Assembly: GCA_934718155.1 (NCBI GenBank)
Contig: CAKUZF010000004.1
Location: 29,107 to 93,106 of the forward strand
Source of the DNA: an uncultured Parabacteroides sp.
GTDB lineage: Bacteria > Bacteroidota > Bacteroidia > Bacteroidales > Tannerellaceae
Direction of reading: 5' to 3'
DNA: 64,000 bases
Below are positions 17,450-24,484 of this stretch, piece after piece. Each line of letters opens with the position of its first letter. Within the stretch, counting starts at the first letter, position 1. The notes below the pieces were generated by a model, which did not search any database, had not been told where the DNA came from, and was given only the letters and a program-made list of their open reading frames with translations. The translations under genes were made by a program, and so were the position numbers.

Positions 17450-18472
17450 TCAAAACAAAAATCCCTGCTCGCCGCCTCTCACTCGCCCCAAATGGGTATA
17501 GGCCAGCTCCGTCACCTCACGTCCGCGAGGCGTGCGCTTCAGGAAGCCCTCCTTGATCAGGAAAGGCTCATACACCTCCTCCAGCGTGCCGGGATCCTCG
17601 CCCAAGGCCGTGGCAATTGTGGTCAGGCCCACAGGGCCACCCTTGAACTTGTCTATGATTGTAGTCAATAATTTATTATCGATTTGATCCAATCCATAAC
17701 GGTCGATGTTGAGCGCCTCCAGCGAGAAGCAGGCTATCTCTTTATCGATATCGCCATTGCCCTTCACCATCGCGAAGTCGCGCACACGGCGCAGCAAGGC
17801 GTTAGCGATACGGGGCGTTCCGCGGCTGCGCGAAGCGATCTCGCGGGCGGCCTCTATCTCGCATTTCACCTTCAAAATGTCGGCGCTGCGCAACACGATC
17901 TTCGTCAATGTCTCCATGCCGTAATACTCCAAGTGCATATTGATGCCAAAACGGGCACGGAGCGGACTGGTCAGCAAACCACTGCGGGTGGTCGCACCAA
18001 TCAGCGTGAAAGGAGCCAAGTCGATTTGGATGGAGCGAGCGCTCGGCCCCTTATCAATCACGATATCGATGCGATAATCCTCCATAGCAGAATAAAGATA
18101 TTCTTCCACGATAGGGCTTAAACGGTGAATCTCATCGATAAAAAGCACGTCGTTCTTCTCGAGCGAGGTCAACACGCCGGCCAAGTCGCCCGGCTTGTCG
18201 AGCACAGGGCCCGATGTCACCTTAAAGCCTACACCAAGCTCGTTGGCTATAATGTTGGAAAGGGTGGTCTTGCCCAATCCTGGAGGGCCATGCAGCAACA
18301 CATGATCAAGCGCCTCCTTGCGCATACGCGCCGCCATGACGAAGACCCGAAGGTTCTCCACCACCTTTGCTTGCCCGCTGAAATCGCGGAAAGACAACGG
18401 GCGCAGCGCGTTCTCATACTCCCGTTCGCTTTCGGGCAAACGGGCCTCTCTGATGTCAAACTCATCTTCCAT
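17450..18472 (-). CDS. ruvB: Holliday junction branch-migration helicase RuvB
   Basis: AAA+ motor that, with RuvA, moves Holliday junctions during recombinational repair. The 340 residues show Walker A (GPPGLGKTT), Walker B (LFIDEIHRL), sensor I (GATTRSG), sensor II and arginine-finger region (SRGTPRIANALLRRVRDFA) and the C-terminal winged helix (LIKEGFLKRTPRGREVT). A longer frame from 18532 would add 20 residues of poor match; ATG 18472 (MEDEFDIREARL) fits the family. It is first in a run with the flippase, DUF389 and S46 genes, an arrangement without an obvious functional link. The 220 bases upstream, shared with the divergent ROK gene, are AT-rich. Confidence 0.97.
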   Translation of the reverse strand: MEDEFDIREARLPESEREYENALRPLSFRDFSGQAKVVENLRVFVMAARMRKEALDHVLLHGPPGLGKTTLSNIIANELGVGFKVTSGPVLDKPGDLAGVLTSLEKNDVLFIDEIHRLSPIVEEYLYSAMEDYRIDIVIDKGPSARSIQIDLAPFTLIGATTRSGLLTSPLRARFGINMHLEYYGMETLTKIVLRSADILKVKCEIEAAREIASRSRGTPRIANALLRRVRDFAMVKGNGDIDKEIACFSLEALNIDRYGLDQIDNKLLTTIIDKFKGGPVGLTTIATALGEDPGTLEEVYEPFLIKEGFLKRTPRGREVTELAYTHLGRVRGGEQGFLF

Positions 18473-18653
18473 AATCGCGAAGATAAGCAAAGCGCACGAA
18501 TTATGAATGATGAATGCCGAATTATGAGCCATCCGCCGCCCATTCGCAGCCCGAATTTTCGTCGGCGAATCCTATTCTTTCAAAAATTCTTAATTATCAT
18601 CTATTATTTCACAATTATCACCCTCTACTATGTAGTTCGTAAAATATTTATTG

Positions 18654-18661
18654 TATTTTTG
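18654..18661 (+). promoter_or_regulatory. -7 element upstream of the ROK gene
   Basis: TAttTTTG followed by CGC, 33 bases before the ATG. The -33 position is poorly conserved. It sits in an AT-rich stretch between the divergent ruvB and ROK genes. Confidence 0.6.
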
Positions 18662-18693
18662 CGCAATTACTCAACCAAATCGTAAGAAAAGTC

Positions 18694-19902
18694 ATGGCAC
18701 AAAAGTTTATACTATCCTCTGCGGATAACACGCGCAGTGGTCTTTTGAAGAAAAAGATCATCCGATTCTTCATGTCAAACGGCGACGCTACGATCGCGGA
18801 TGTTTGCAAAGTGATGAACCTCAGCATACCGACGGTCACTAAGCTCATCATGGACTTGCAGGAAGATGGGTACATTGTCGATTTTGGCAAACAAGAGACA
18901 TCGGGCGGTCGCAAGCCCAGCATCTTTGGTCTAAACCCCTCTTCTGGCTATTTCATTGGAGTGGATGTCTTAAACGACCACCTCAACATAGCCGTGCTCG
19001 ACTTCAAAGGCGACAAGATCCGCATCGAGGAGAACATCCCCTATCAATTCGAGAATACACCCAACGCGCTGGATCAGCTTTGCGATTCCATCAACGAGTT
19101 TATCAACTCGCTCCCCATCGAGCGCGACAAGATCCTCTGTGTGGGCGTGAACATCTGCGGCCGCGTGAACCCCTTCACGGGCTACAGCTACAGCATCTTC
19201 TATTTTGAGGAGAACCCGCTTTCGCAAATCATAGAAGACAAGCTCAAGATCCGCACGTTCATTGAGAATGACACCCGCTCCATGACCTTCGGCGAATACA
19301 TGCAGGGGGCTGTGCATGGCGAGAAAGACATCCTCTTCGTCAACGTCTCTTGGGGATTAGGGCTCGGCATCATGATCAACGGCGAGGTCTATTACGGCCA
19401 CTCCGGCTTCTCAGGCGAGTTTGGACACTTCAGCTTCTTCGAAAACGAAGTGCTCTGCCATTGTGGCAAGAAGGGCTGCCTCGAGACTGGAGCATCCGGA
19501 TCCGCCCTGGCTCGCATGATACAGGAGCGCTACAAAGAGGGCAGCAACACCTGCTTGGCCGCGAAGATCGACGCGGGCGAAGAGATCACGATGAACGACC
19601 TGATCGAAGCGATCCACAAAGAAGACATGCTGACCATCGAGCTGCTTGAGGAGGTTGGCGTCAACCTGGGCAAGGGCATCGCAGGCTTGATCAACATCTT
19701 CAACCCTGAGCTGGTCATCATCGGAGGCCCGCTGGCCGAGACAGGCGAGTATCTGCTGCTCCCCGTTAAGAGCGCTGTCAAGAAATACTCGCTCAACATG
19801 GTCAGCCGCGACACGCAAATCAAGCTCACCAAACTGGGCAACACGGCCGGCGTATTGGGAGCCTGCCTGCTCTCGCGCTCAAAGCTTTTAGGCATGTTGT
19901 AG
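18694..19902 (+). CDS. ROK-family transcriptional regulator
   Basis: A 402-residue protein of the ROK (repressor, ORF, kinase) family. Residues about 15-75 form a winged helix (FFMSNGDATIADVCKVMNLS, TVTKLIMDLQEDGYI), and the rest is the sugar-kinase-like fold. The zinc site GHFSFFENEVLCHCGKKGCLE and sugar-binding ENDTRSMTFGEY are present, but the ATP-phosphate motif DxGxT is degraded (GVDVLNDHL), which favours a sugar-responsive repressor over a kinase. The next gene, an N-acylglucosamine 2-epimerase, begins 23 bases on, so this regulator probably controls amino-sugar use (ManNAc/GlcNAc) and responds to such a sugar or its phosphate. That ligand is inferred from context. Confidence 0.88.
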   Translation: MAQKFILSSADNTRSGLLKKKIIRFFMSNGDATIADVCKVMNLSIPTVTKLIMDLQEDGYIVDFGKQETSGGRKPSIFGLNPSSGYFIGVDVLNDHLNIAVLDFKGDKIRIEENIPYQFENTPNALDQLCDSINEFINSLPIERDKILCVGVNICGRVNPFTGYSYSIFYFEENPLSQIIEDKLKIRTFIENDTRSMTFGEYMQGAVHGEKDILFVNVSWGLGLGIMINGEVYYGHSGFSGEFGHFSFFENEVLCHCGKKGCLETGASGSALARMIQERYKEGSNTCLAAKIDAGEEITMNDLIEAIHKEDMLTIELLEEVGVNLGKGIAGLINIFNPELVIIGGPLAETGEYLLLPVKSAVKKYSLNMVSRDTQIKLTKLGNTAGVLGACLLSRSKLLGML

Positions 19903-19925
19903 GATAAACAAGGGATTTATACGAG

Positions 19926-21122
19926 ATGATGAACGCTAACATACAACCAACGGCCTATCTCGTCCATTGGCGGGATAGGTATAAGGAGGAGCTATTACGC
20001 AACGTAATGCCCTTCTGGATGAAATATGGATTAGACAAAAAGAATGGAGGCTACTTTACCTGCCTCGACCGCGACGGTTCTTTGATGGACACCACCAAGT
20101 CGGTCTGGTTTCAAGGGAGATTCGCCTATATCTTGGCCTATGCCTACAACCATATAGAGCCAAACCCCGACTGGTTGGAGGCCTGCAAGAGCGGCATCGA
20201 CTTCATTGAGCGACACTGCTTCGACAGCGACGGACGGATGTTCTTCGAAGTCACGGCCACGGGCGTGCCTGTGCGCAAACGTCGCTATCACTTCTCTGAG
20301 ACCTTTGCCGCGATAGCCATGGCGCAATACGCCATGGCCTCAGGCCGCACAGACTACGCCCAAAAGGCGGTAGAGCTGTTCAAGAAAATCGTAGACTACA
20401 AGCGTCGGCCAGAGCTGACCGAGCCTAAATACCGCGAGGGATTCACGGGGAAGGGACATTCCTTCTGCATGATCCTGATCGACACGGCCGCAGCCATCCG
20501 CGAGGCGATCGACGACCCGATCCTCACGCAGCAGATCGACGACTCCATCGCCGAGTTGCGCAGCGACTTCCTGCATCCCGAATATAAAGCCATCCTCGAG
20601 ACCGTAGGCCCCAACGGTGAGTTTATCGACTCTATGGCCGGACGCACCATCAACCCGGGCCACTCCATCGAGACAGGCTGGTTTATCCTCAACGAGGCTA
20701 AACACCGTGGCTGGGATCCCGACCTCAAGGCGCTTGGCCTGCAAATCCTCGACTGGTCGTGGGATTGGGGCTGGGACAAGCAGTATGGCGGCATCAGCTA
20801 TTTCAAGGATTGCAAGCACTTCCCCCCGCAAGACTACTGGCACGACATGAAATTCTGGTGGCCCCAGTGCGAGGCGATCATCGCTACGCTCTACGCTTAC
20901 CAGGCCACGGGCGACATCCGCTACCTGGAGATGCACAAGCAGATCAACGATTATGCTTGGAGCCACCTGCCCGACCCCGAGTATGGCGAATGGTTCGGCT
21001 ATCTGCACTTCGACGGAACCGTGTCGCAGCCCGCGAAAGGCAACCTCTACAAAGGTCCCTTCCACATTCCGCGGATGCTGATGAAAGGCTATCTGCTCTG
21101 CGACGAATTACTGAAGGCCTGA
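19926..21122 (+). CDS. N-acylglucosamine 2-epimerase (RnBP type)
   Basis: A 398-residue (alpha/alpha)6-barrel epimerase that interconverts N-acetylmannosamine and N-acetylglucosamine. Family blocks visible are VWFQGRFAYILAY, GHSIETGWF with one catalytic His, KFWWPQCEAIIA, DPEYGEWFGYL and KGPFHIPRML with the second catalytic His. The last three follow the renin-binding-protein/AGE branch rather than cellobiose 2-epimerase. In gut and oral Bacteroidetes such epimerases act in sialic acid catabolism, turning ManNAc released from sialic acid into GlcNAc. No lyase or transporter is adjacent, so that pathway link is inferred. It forms a two-gene unit with the ROK regulator and ends before a very strong terminator. 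Confidence 0.9.
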   Translation: MMNANIQPTAYLVHWRDRYKEELLRNVMPFWMKYGLDKKNGGYFTCLDRDGSLMDTTKSVWFQGRFAYILAYAYNHIEPNPDWLEACKSGIDFIERHCFDSDGRMFFEVTATGVPVRKRRYHFSETFAAIAMAQYAMASGRTDYAQKAVELFKKIVDYKRRPELTEPKYREGFTGKGHSFCMILIDTAAAIREAIDDPILTQQIDDSIAELRSDFLHPEYKAILETVGPNGEFIDSMAGRTINPGHSIETGWFILNEAKHRGWDPDLKALGLQILDWSWDWGWDKQYGGISYFKDCKHFPPQDYWHDMKFWWPQCEAIIATLYAYQATGDIRYLEMHKQINDYAWSHLPDPEYGEWFGYLHFDGTVSQPAKGNLYKGPFHIPRMLMKGYLLCDELLKA

Positions 21123-21151
21123 GCACCCCCCACTCGGCCCGACCGAAAACG

Positions 21152-21194
21152 AGGCCTGGGGGCGAGATTAACAGCTATTCTCGCCCCCAGGCCT
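21152..21194 (+). terminator. strong hairpin terminator after the epimerase
   Basis: A perfect 16-bp stem, AGGCCTGGGGGCGAGA (21152-21167) with TCTCGCCCCCAGGCCT (21179-21194), loop of 11 bases. The right arm runs into the -33 box of the tRNA promoter. Confidence 0.75.
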
Positions 21195-21224
21195 TGCCTA
21201 TATGCGGAAAAGATTATACTTTTG
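21193..21224 (+). promoter_or_regulatory. promoter of tRNA-Arg(CCU)
   Basis: CTTG (21193-21196), 20 bases, then TActTTTG (21217-21224), 15 bases before the mature tRNA end: close to the consensus in sequence and spacing. Its -33 box overlaps the last two bases of the preceding terminator. Confidence 0.75.
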
Positions 21225-21239
21225 CATCCACAAAAAGTT

Positions 21240-21311
21240 GGTTCTGTAGTTCAACGGATAGAATAGAAGTTTCCTAAACTTTAGATCCGGGTTCGATTCC
21301 CGGCGGGACTA
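21240..21311 (+). tRNA. tRNA-Arg, anticodon CCU
   Basis: The sequence folds as a complete cloverleaf: acceptor GGTTCTG/CGGGACT with several G-U pairs, D arm GTTC/GAAT, anticodon arm GAAGT-TTCCTAA-ACTTT with anticodon CCT at 21273-21275, four-base variable loop AGAT, and T arm CCGGG-TTCGATT-CCCGG; discriminator A at 21311. CCA is not encoded. It decodes AGG. Confidence 0.95.
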
Positions 21312-21322
21312 CTCTTTCATTC

Positions 21323-22480
21323 TCAGCCCAATAGAATCCTCGAAACGGGCTTACTTAGCAAGTGTTTCAACAGCGCTACCGCCATCCACGCCTCAATCAA
21401 GACGGCCACTCCCGCCAGTGGCACACGCAGCGAAACAGGCACACCCATTACTGCAATCGCCTCAAACGTAGGGCCTACGAAGAAATAATGGATCATGTAG
21501 ATGCCAAAACCACAATTCGTCAGGCTGGCCAGCAACTGCTTTATCCTCATCGAACGAACAGGCACCTTCAGCAAAACCAGATAGAGCGAAACGCTCATCA
21601 GAAACACGTTGGGCGTACAGTAGGTCCAAAACAACTCCACCTGTTGTGGCGTAGGATCTGCGAGCATCAAGATCGAGCGATAGCCCAAAAGGTTCACCAC
21701 GTAGCCCGCGGCGAAGAGCGGCAGCCCGATTGCCACAGCTCGGCCCAGAGGCAGATCCACGTAGTGTTTGATATAGTGGCCCAGCAGCAAGTAGCCGTTG
21801 AAGCCCGCGAAGCTATAGAAGAGTCCATAAGAATTCCAGTCGCAAGTGCCGAAGCTATAAGGCGAAACAAACTCCGTGAGATAGGGCAGACAGGTGGAAA
21901 GCCCCCACATAAGCAAAAAGAACTGCTTCTGCAGCTTCGAGGCCCGCTCCACCCAGCAATTGAAGATGGGCAAATAGAGGTAAATGCCTATCAGCATGTA
22001 AATATACCACATATGGCAAGCCACGTAGCTGAAATTGAATGGAATGCGATAGAGGCGTTCCCAAGCGGCAAGGAAGCCCTGGTCGGTCGTCTCGGCCCAA
22101 GGGAAGAACATCGTCACAGTCGCCTCGCCATAGCCCAACAGTCCAAGCAGCCAGGGAAAGACATAGTAGAGCACCGACCAAATCAGGAAAGGCCACAACA
22201 CGCGAGGTATCCGCTTCCGATAGAAACTGCCCATCTCCAGCTCGCCTGTTGCCGCTTTTGCCATCGGACGCCCCAGGAGCAGGGCTCCCGTCAGCATCAC
22301 AAACAGGGGTACGCAAGGTCTAACCACTGATCCCCACACGGCTCCCCAGCGGGTGAATTCAGGATTGGGCTCGCCTGCCCCATAAGTGGCGGCGGCATTG
22401 AACGGATCGCACGTGTGGCAAGTAACCAGCAGCACAAAGGCAAACAACCGGATCAGATCTAAATTCGAGTTTCTATTCAT
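21323..22480 (-). CDS. acyltransferase-3 family membrane protein
   Basis: A 385-residue integral membrane protein of the OafA/NolL-type acyltransferase-3 family, which transfers acetyl or other acyl groups to surface sugars or similar acceptors. The opening NLDLIRLFAFVLLVTCHT, PLFVMLTGALLLGR with the first periplasmic loop, and YRKRIPRVLWPFLIWS are typical; about ten hydrophobic helices follow. The catalytic His in the first helix (CHT) is present. No polysaccharide genes are adjacent, so the acceptor is unknown. The gene is tail-to-tail with tRNA-Arg, only 11 bases away, and has a -7 box TAaaTTTG 29 bases upstream of its start. Confidence 0.88.
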   Translation of the reverse strand: MNRNSNLDLIRLFAFVLLVTCHTCDPFNAAATYGAGEPNPEFTRWGAVWGSVVRPCVPLFVMLTGALLLGRPMAKAATGELEMGSFYRKRIPRVLWPFLIWSVLYYVFPWLLGLLGYGEATVTMFFPWAETTDQGFLAAWERLYRIPFNFSYVACHMWYIYMLIGIYLYLPIFNCWVERASKLQKQFFLLMWGLSTCLPYLTEFVSPYSFGTCDWNSYGLFYSFAGFNGYLLLGHYIKHYVDLPLGRAVAIGLPLFAAGYVVNLLGYRSILMLADPTPQQVELFWTYCTPNVFLMSVSLYLVLLKVPVRSMRIKQLLASLTNCGFGIYMIHYFFVGPTFEAIAVMGVPVSLRVPLAGVAVLIEAWMAVALLKHLLSKPVSRILLG

Positions 22481-22508
22481 GGTATCTTAATAAATGATTT
22501 ATCAGGCG

Positions 22509-22516
22509 CAAATTTA
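22509..22516 (-). promoter_or_regulatory. -7 element of the acyltransferase gene
   Basis: The minus strand reads TAaaTTTG followed by CG, 29 bases upstream of the start. No clear -33 box. Confidence 0.55.
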
Positions 22517-22596
22517 AGAAATCTTTTCCCGAATTACAGCGATCACGGTCGCCAAACAAGCTCACCCAATAAACCTGTGCGCACCCCCTGCTATAG

Positions 22597-22735
22597 GGTT
22601 GCTCCAAGGTGATGCTCTGCCCGTTTTTTTTATTTTATATTTTTCTTATTGTAAAAAAAAACGGTTTTGGAAGGCCGCCCGGCTATCAGATATGGATTTT
22701 TATTTTTTTACATGCGTATTGTATAATACGCATGC
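22597..22735. repeat. dispersed intergenic repeat, copy A
   Basis: GGTTGCTCCAA (22597-22607) and, further right, a block of about 85 bases from 22645 (CTTATTGTAAAA, GGTTTTGGA, CGCCCGGCTATCAGATATGG) that recurs at 63871-63955. It ends in a 24-base perfect palindrome with a GTAT loop (22711-22734). There is no ORF, and base composition is far more AT-rich than the genes. Confidence 0.8.
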
Positions 22736-22820
22736 AAAACAAAAAAAAATCGATATGCTCGCGATTTGCGAGAAATAAAAGGTTTTGTGTAAAATCTGGT
22801 GTCGGTTATTCCAAAGAATC

Positions 22821-22990
22821 ACGTTGCCCGATGCTCAAAATTTCGTTGCCCGTCGCTATGATTTTTGTTGCCCATTGCGATAAATTTCGTTGCCCGTCGT
22901 TATGAGGTTCCGTTGCCCGTCATTTTTTACGCCGTTGCCCGTCGTTTTTCATGCCGACGGCCGTGAAAAATCACGCCGACGGCCGTCGCT
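22821..22990. repeat. 22-bp tandem repeat array 2 (GTTGCCCGTCG family)
   Basis: GTTGCCC cores, some degenerate, begin at 22823, 22845, 22867, 22889, 22912 and 22934, steps of 22 (one 23). The array then changes to two copies of GCCGACGGCCGT at 22953 and 22975, again 22 apart; the second includes the palindrome CGACGGCCGTCG. It ends just before the stop of the minus-strand lipoprotein gene. Bases 22735-22820 between this and copy A hold nothing recognisable. Confidence 0.88.
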
Positions 22991-22996
22991 ATGGGC

Positions 22997-24466
22997 TTAC
23001 CTTGCGAAACGCACGTCTATCCCCGGATCATCCTTGGCAAGCCGGCTCAGCGAGCGGATGCGGTTTTTCACCTGGCCGGTGATAAACTCGGGAATGTTGT
23101 AAGACTTCATCAGGCGGAGGTAATAGTCGGTCTCTTTCTGCGGCAGGAGGAAAGGCTTGCCCACCTGCCCCTCGGCATCGACATAGGCGAAATAGGGGCG
23201 GGTGTAAAGCCCGTCGAGCCGGCGACTGCTGAACACGATCCAGCGGCTGTTGCTGCTCCACGAGTGATAGCTCTCCACGTCGTCGCTATTAGCGGCGGTC
23301 AAGGGGCGGGAGCTCTTATCCCTCAGGTCGATGAGGTGGAGGTCGGCATCCTTGTGCCAGATGGAGAAGTTGCCATAGCCCGAAAGCGTGTAGAGCAGCC
23401 AGCGGCCGTCGGGCGAGACCCTTGGGAAGGAGGCGCTCAGCCCCTCGTTGGTCGCCGAATAGAGCGTATCCACTTGGCTGCCAAACGTTCGACTTTGAGG
23501 GTCGAAGTCCACCGAGCAGAGGCTATACTTCACCTGCTTGAAGTCGGCAGGCAGCTCCTTGGCCTCGGCCGAGCAGAAGTAAAGCGTCTGGCCGTCGGGC
23601 GAGAAGGTGGGGAACGTCTCGAAGGCGGCCGCCTGGCTCAACTGCGGGGCGGATAGCACCTCGTGCCGCTCAACGTCGTAGACCACCACGTCGGAGGCGC
23701 TGTCGAACACCTCCACACGGTTCTTATCGTTGGCATGGAAACTCTGCTGCGTCTGATTGACCGAGAAGGCCACATAGCGCCCCGAGGGATGCCAAGAGGG
23801 ATAGACCAGGGCCGAGAGCGTCTGGTCGGTCTTCGTGTTGAGCTTCTCGATGCGGTCGGCCTGCACCAAGTAGGTGCCCGAATGCTTGTCGCGCATGTGG
23901 AAGAGGAAGCGGTCAGGATCCTGCATGCAAAACGAGTGGCAGTTCATGCAGTTCTGGTCGGTGAAGACGTTCTCCATAATGGCCGTCTGGGCGTAGCTGC
24001 CCAGCTGCCGCTGATAGATGCCCATCTGGTTCCATAGCTCATAGCCCGGCTCAATCAGGCGGTAGGCGATGAAGGGATCGATGGGTTCGGGGGCGATACG
24101 CAGGGAGCAGGTCGGGAAGGCCACCCATTCGTCCGCACGCGCGAAGAGTTGGATGGAGAGCCACTGGCCCGGCCCGTTGCCCACCAGGCGCTGCCAGTCG
24201 GCGGGGGGAATCGTGAACTGCCCGCCACGCTCCTTCAGCTGCAGCCGCTCCTGGCCCACTTGCAGCAGTGCGTAGGCCTCGGTGTGAGGATTGGTCAAGC
24301 TGAAGTTGAGCGGGGCGATGTTGGCGGGGATCGTCGCATCGGCGTAATCGGGGAAGAGCACAGCCACCTCCTGGGTGGGCTTGCTGGGGGGAATCGCACC
24401 TTGGCAGGCCGTCAGGATGGCCACACAAGATCCTATGAGTAAGCGGTATAAAATAGTATTTCGCAT
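22997..24466 (-). CDS. lipoprotein with one haem-c motif and a PD40/TolB-like beta-propeller
   Basis: A 489-residue lipoprotein: signal peptide with lipobox LTAC (lipidated Cys21), a beta-rich N-terminal region to about residue 120, then a single CMNCH haem-c attachment motif (Cys173, Cys176, His177; an extra Cys at 180), then at least four PD40 propeller blades (PSWHPSGRYVAFSVN, PTFSPDGQTLYFCSA, PRVSPDGRWLLYTLS, HSWSSNSRWIVFSSR). It would sit in the periplasmic space on a membrane and bind one haem covalently if the cell has cytochrome c maturation. A large membrane protein gene lies 18 bases upstream, so the two form one unit with a consensus promoter. I know no experimentally defined function; electron transfer coupled to ligand binding is a guess. 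Confidence 0.8.
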   Translation of the reverse strand: MRNTILYRLLIGSCVAILTACQGAIPPSKPTQEVAVLFPDYADATIPANIAPLNFSLTNPHTEAYALLQVGQERLQLKERGGQFTIPPADWQRLVGNGPGQWLSIQLFARADEWVAFPTCSLRIAPEPIDPFIAYRLIEPGYELWNQMGIYQRQLGSYAQTAIMENVFTDQNCMNCHSFCMQDPDRFLFHMRDKHSGTYLVQADRIEKLNTKTDQTLSALVYPSWHPSGRYVAFSVNQTQQSFHANDKNRVEVFDSASDVVVYDVERHEVLSAPQLSQAAAFETFPTFSPDGQTLYFCSAEAKELPADFKQVKYSLCSVDFDPQSRTFGSQVDTLYSATNEGLSASFPRVSPDGRWLLYTLSGYGNFSIWHKDADLHLIDLRDKSSRPLTAANSDDVESYHSWSSNSRWIVFSSRRLDGLYTRPYFAYVDAEGQVGKPFLLPQKETDYYLRLMKSYNIPEFITGQVKNRIRSLSRLAKDDPGIDVRFAR

Positions 24467-24484
24467 TCGTCGTGAGTTTTTATT

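Noticed and set aside
18125..18685. 186-residue plus-strand frame reaching into the ruvB-ROK gap
   Set aside because: Mostly antisense to ruvB; the AT-rich extension is the promoter region.
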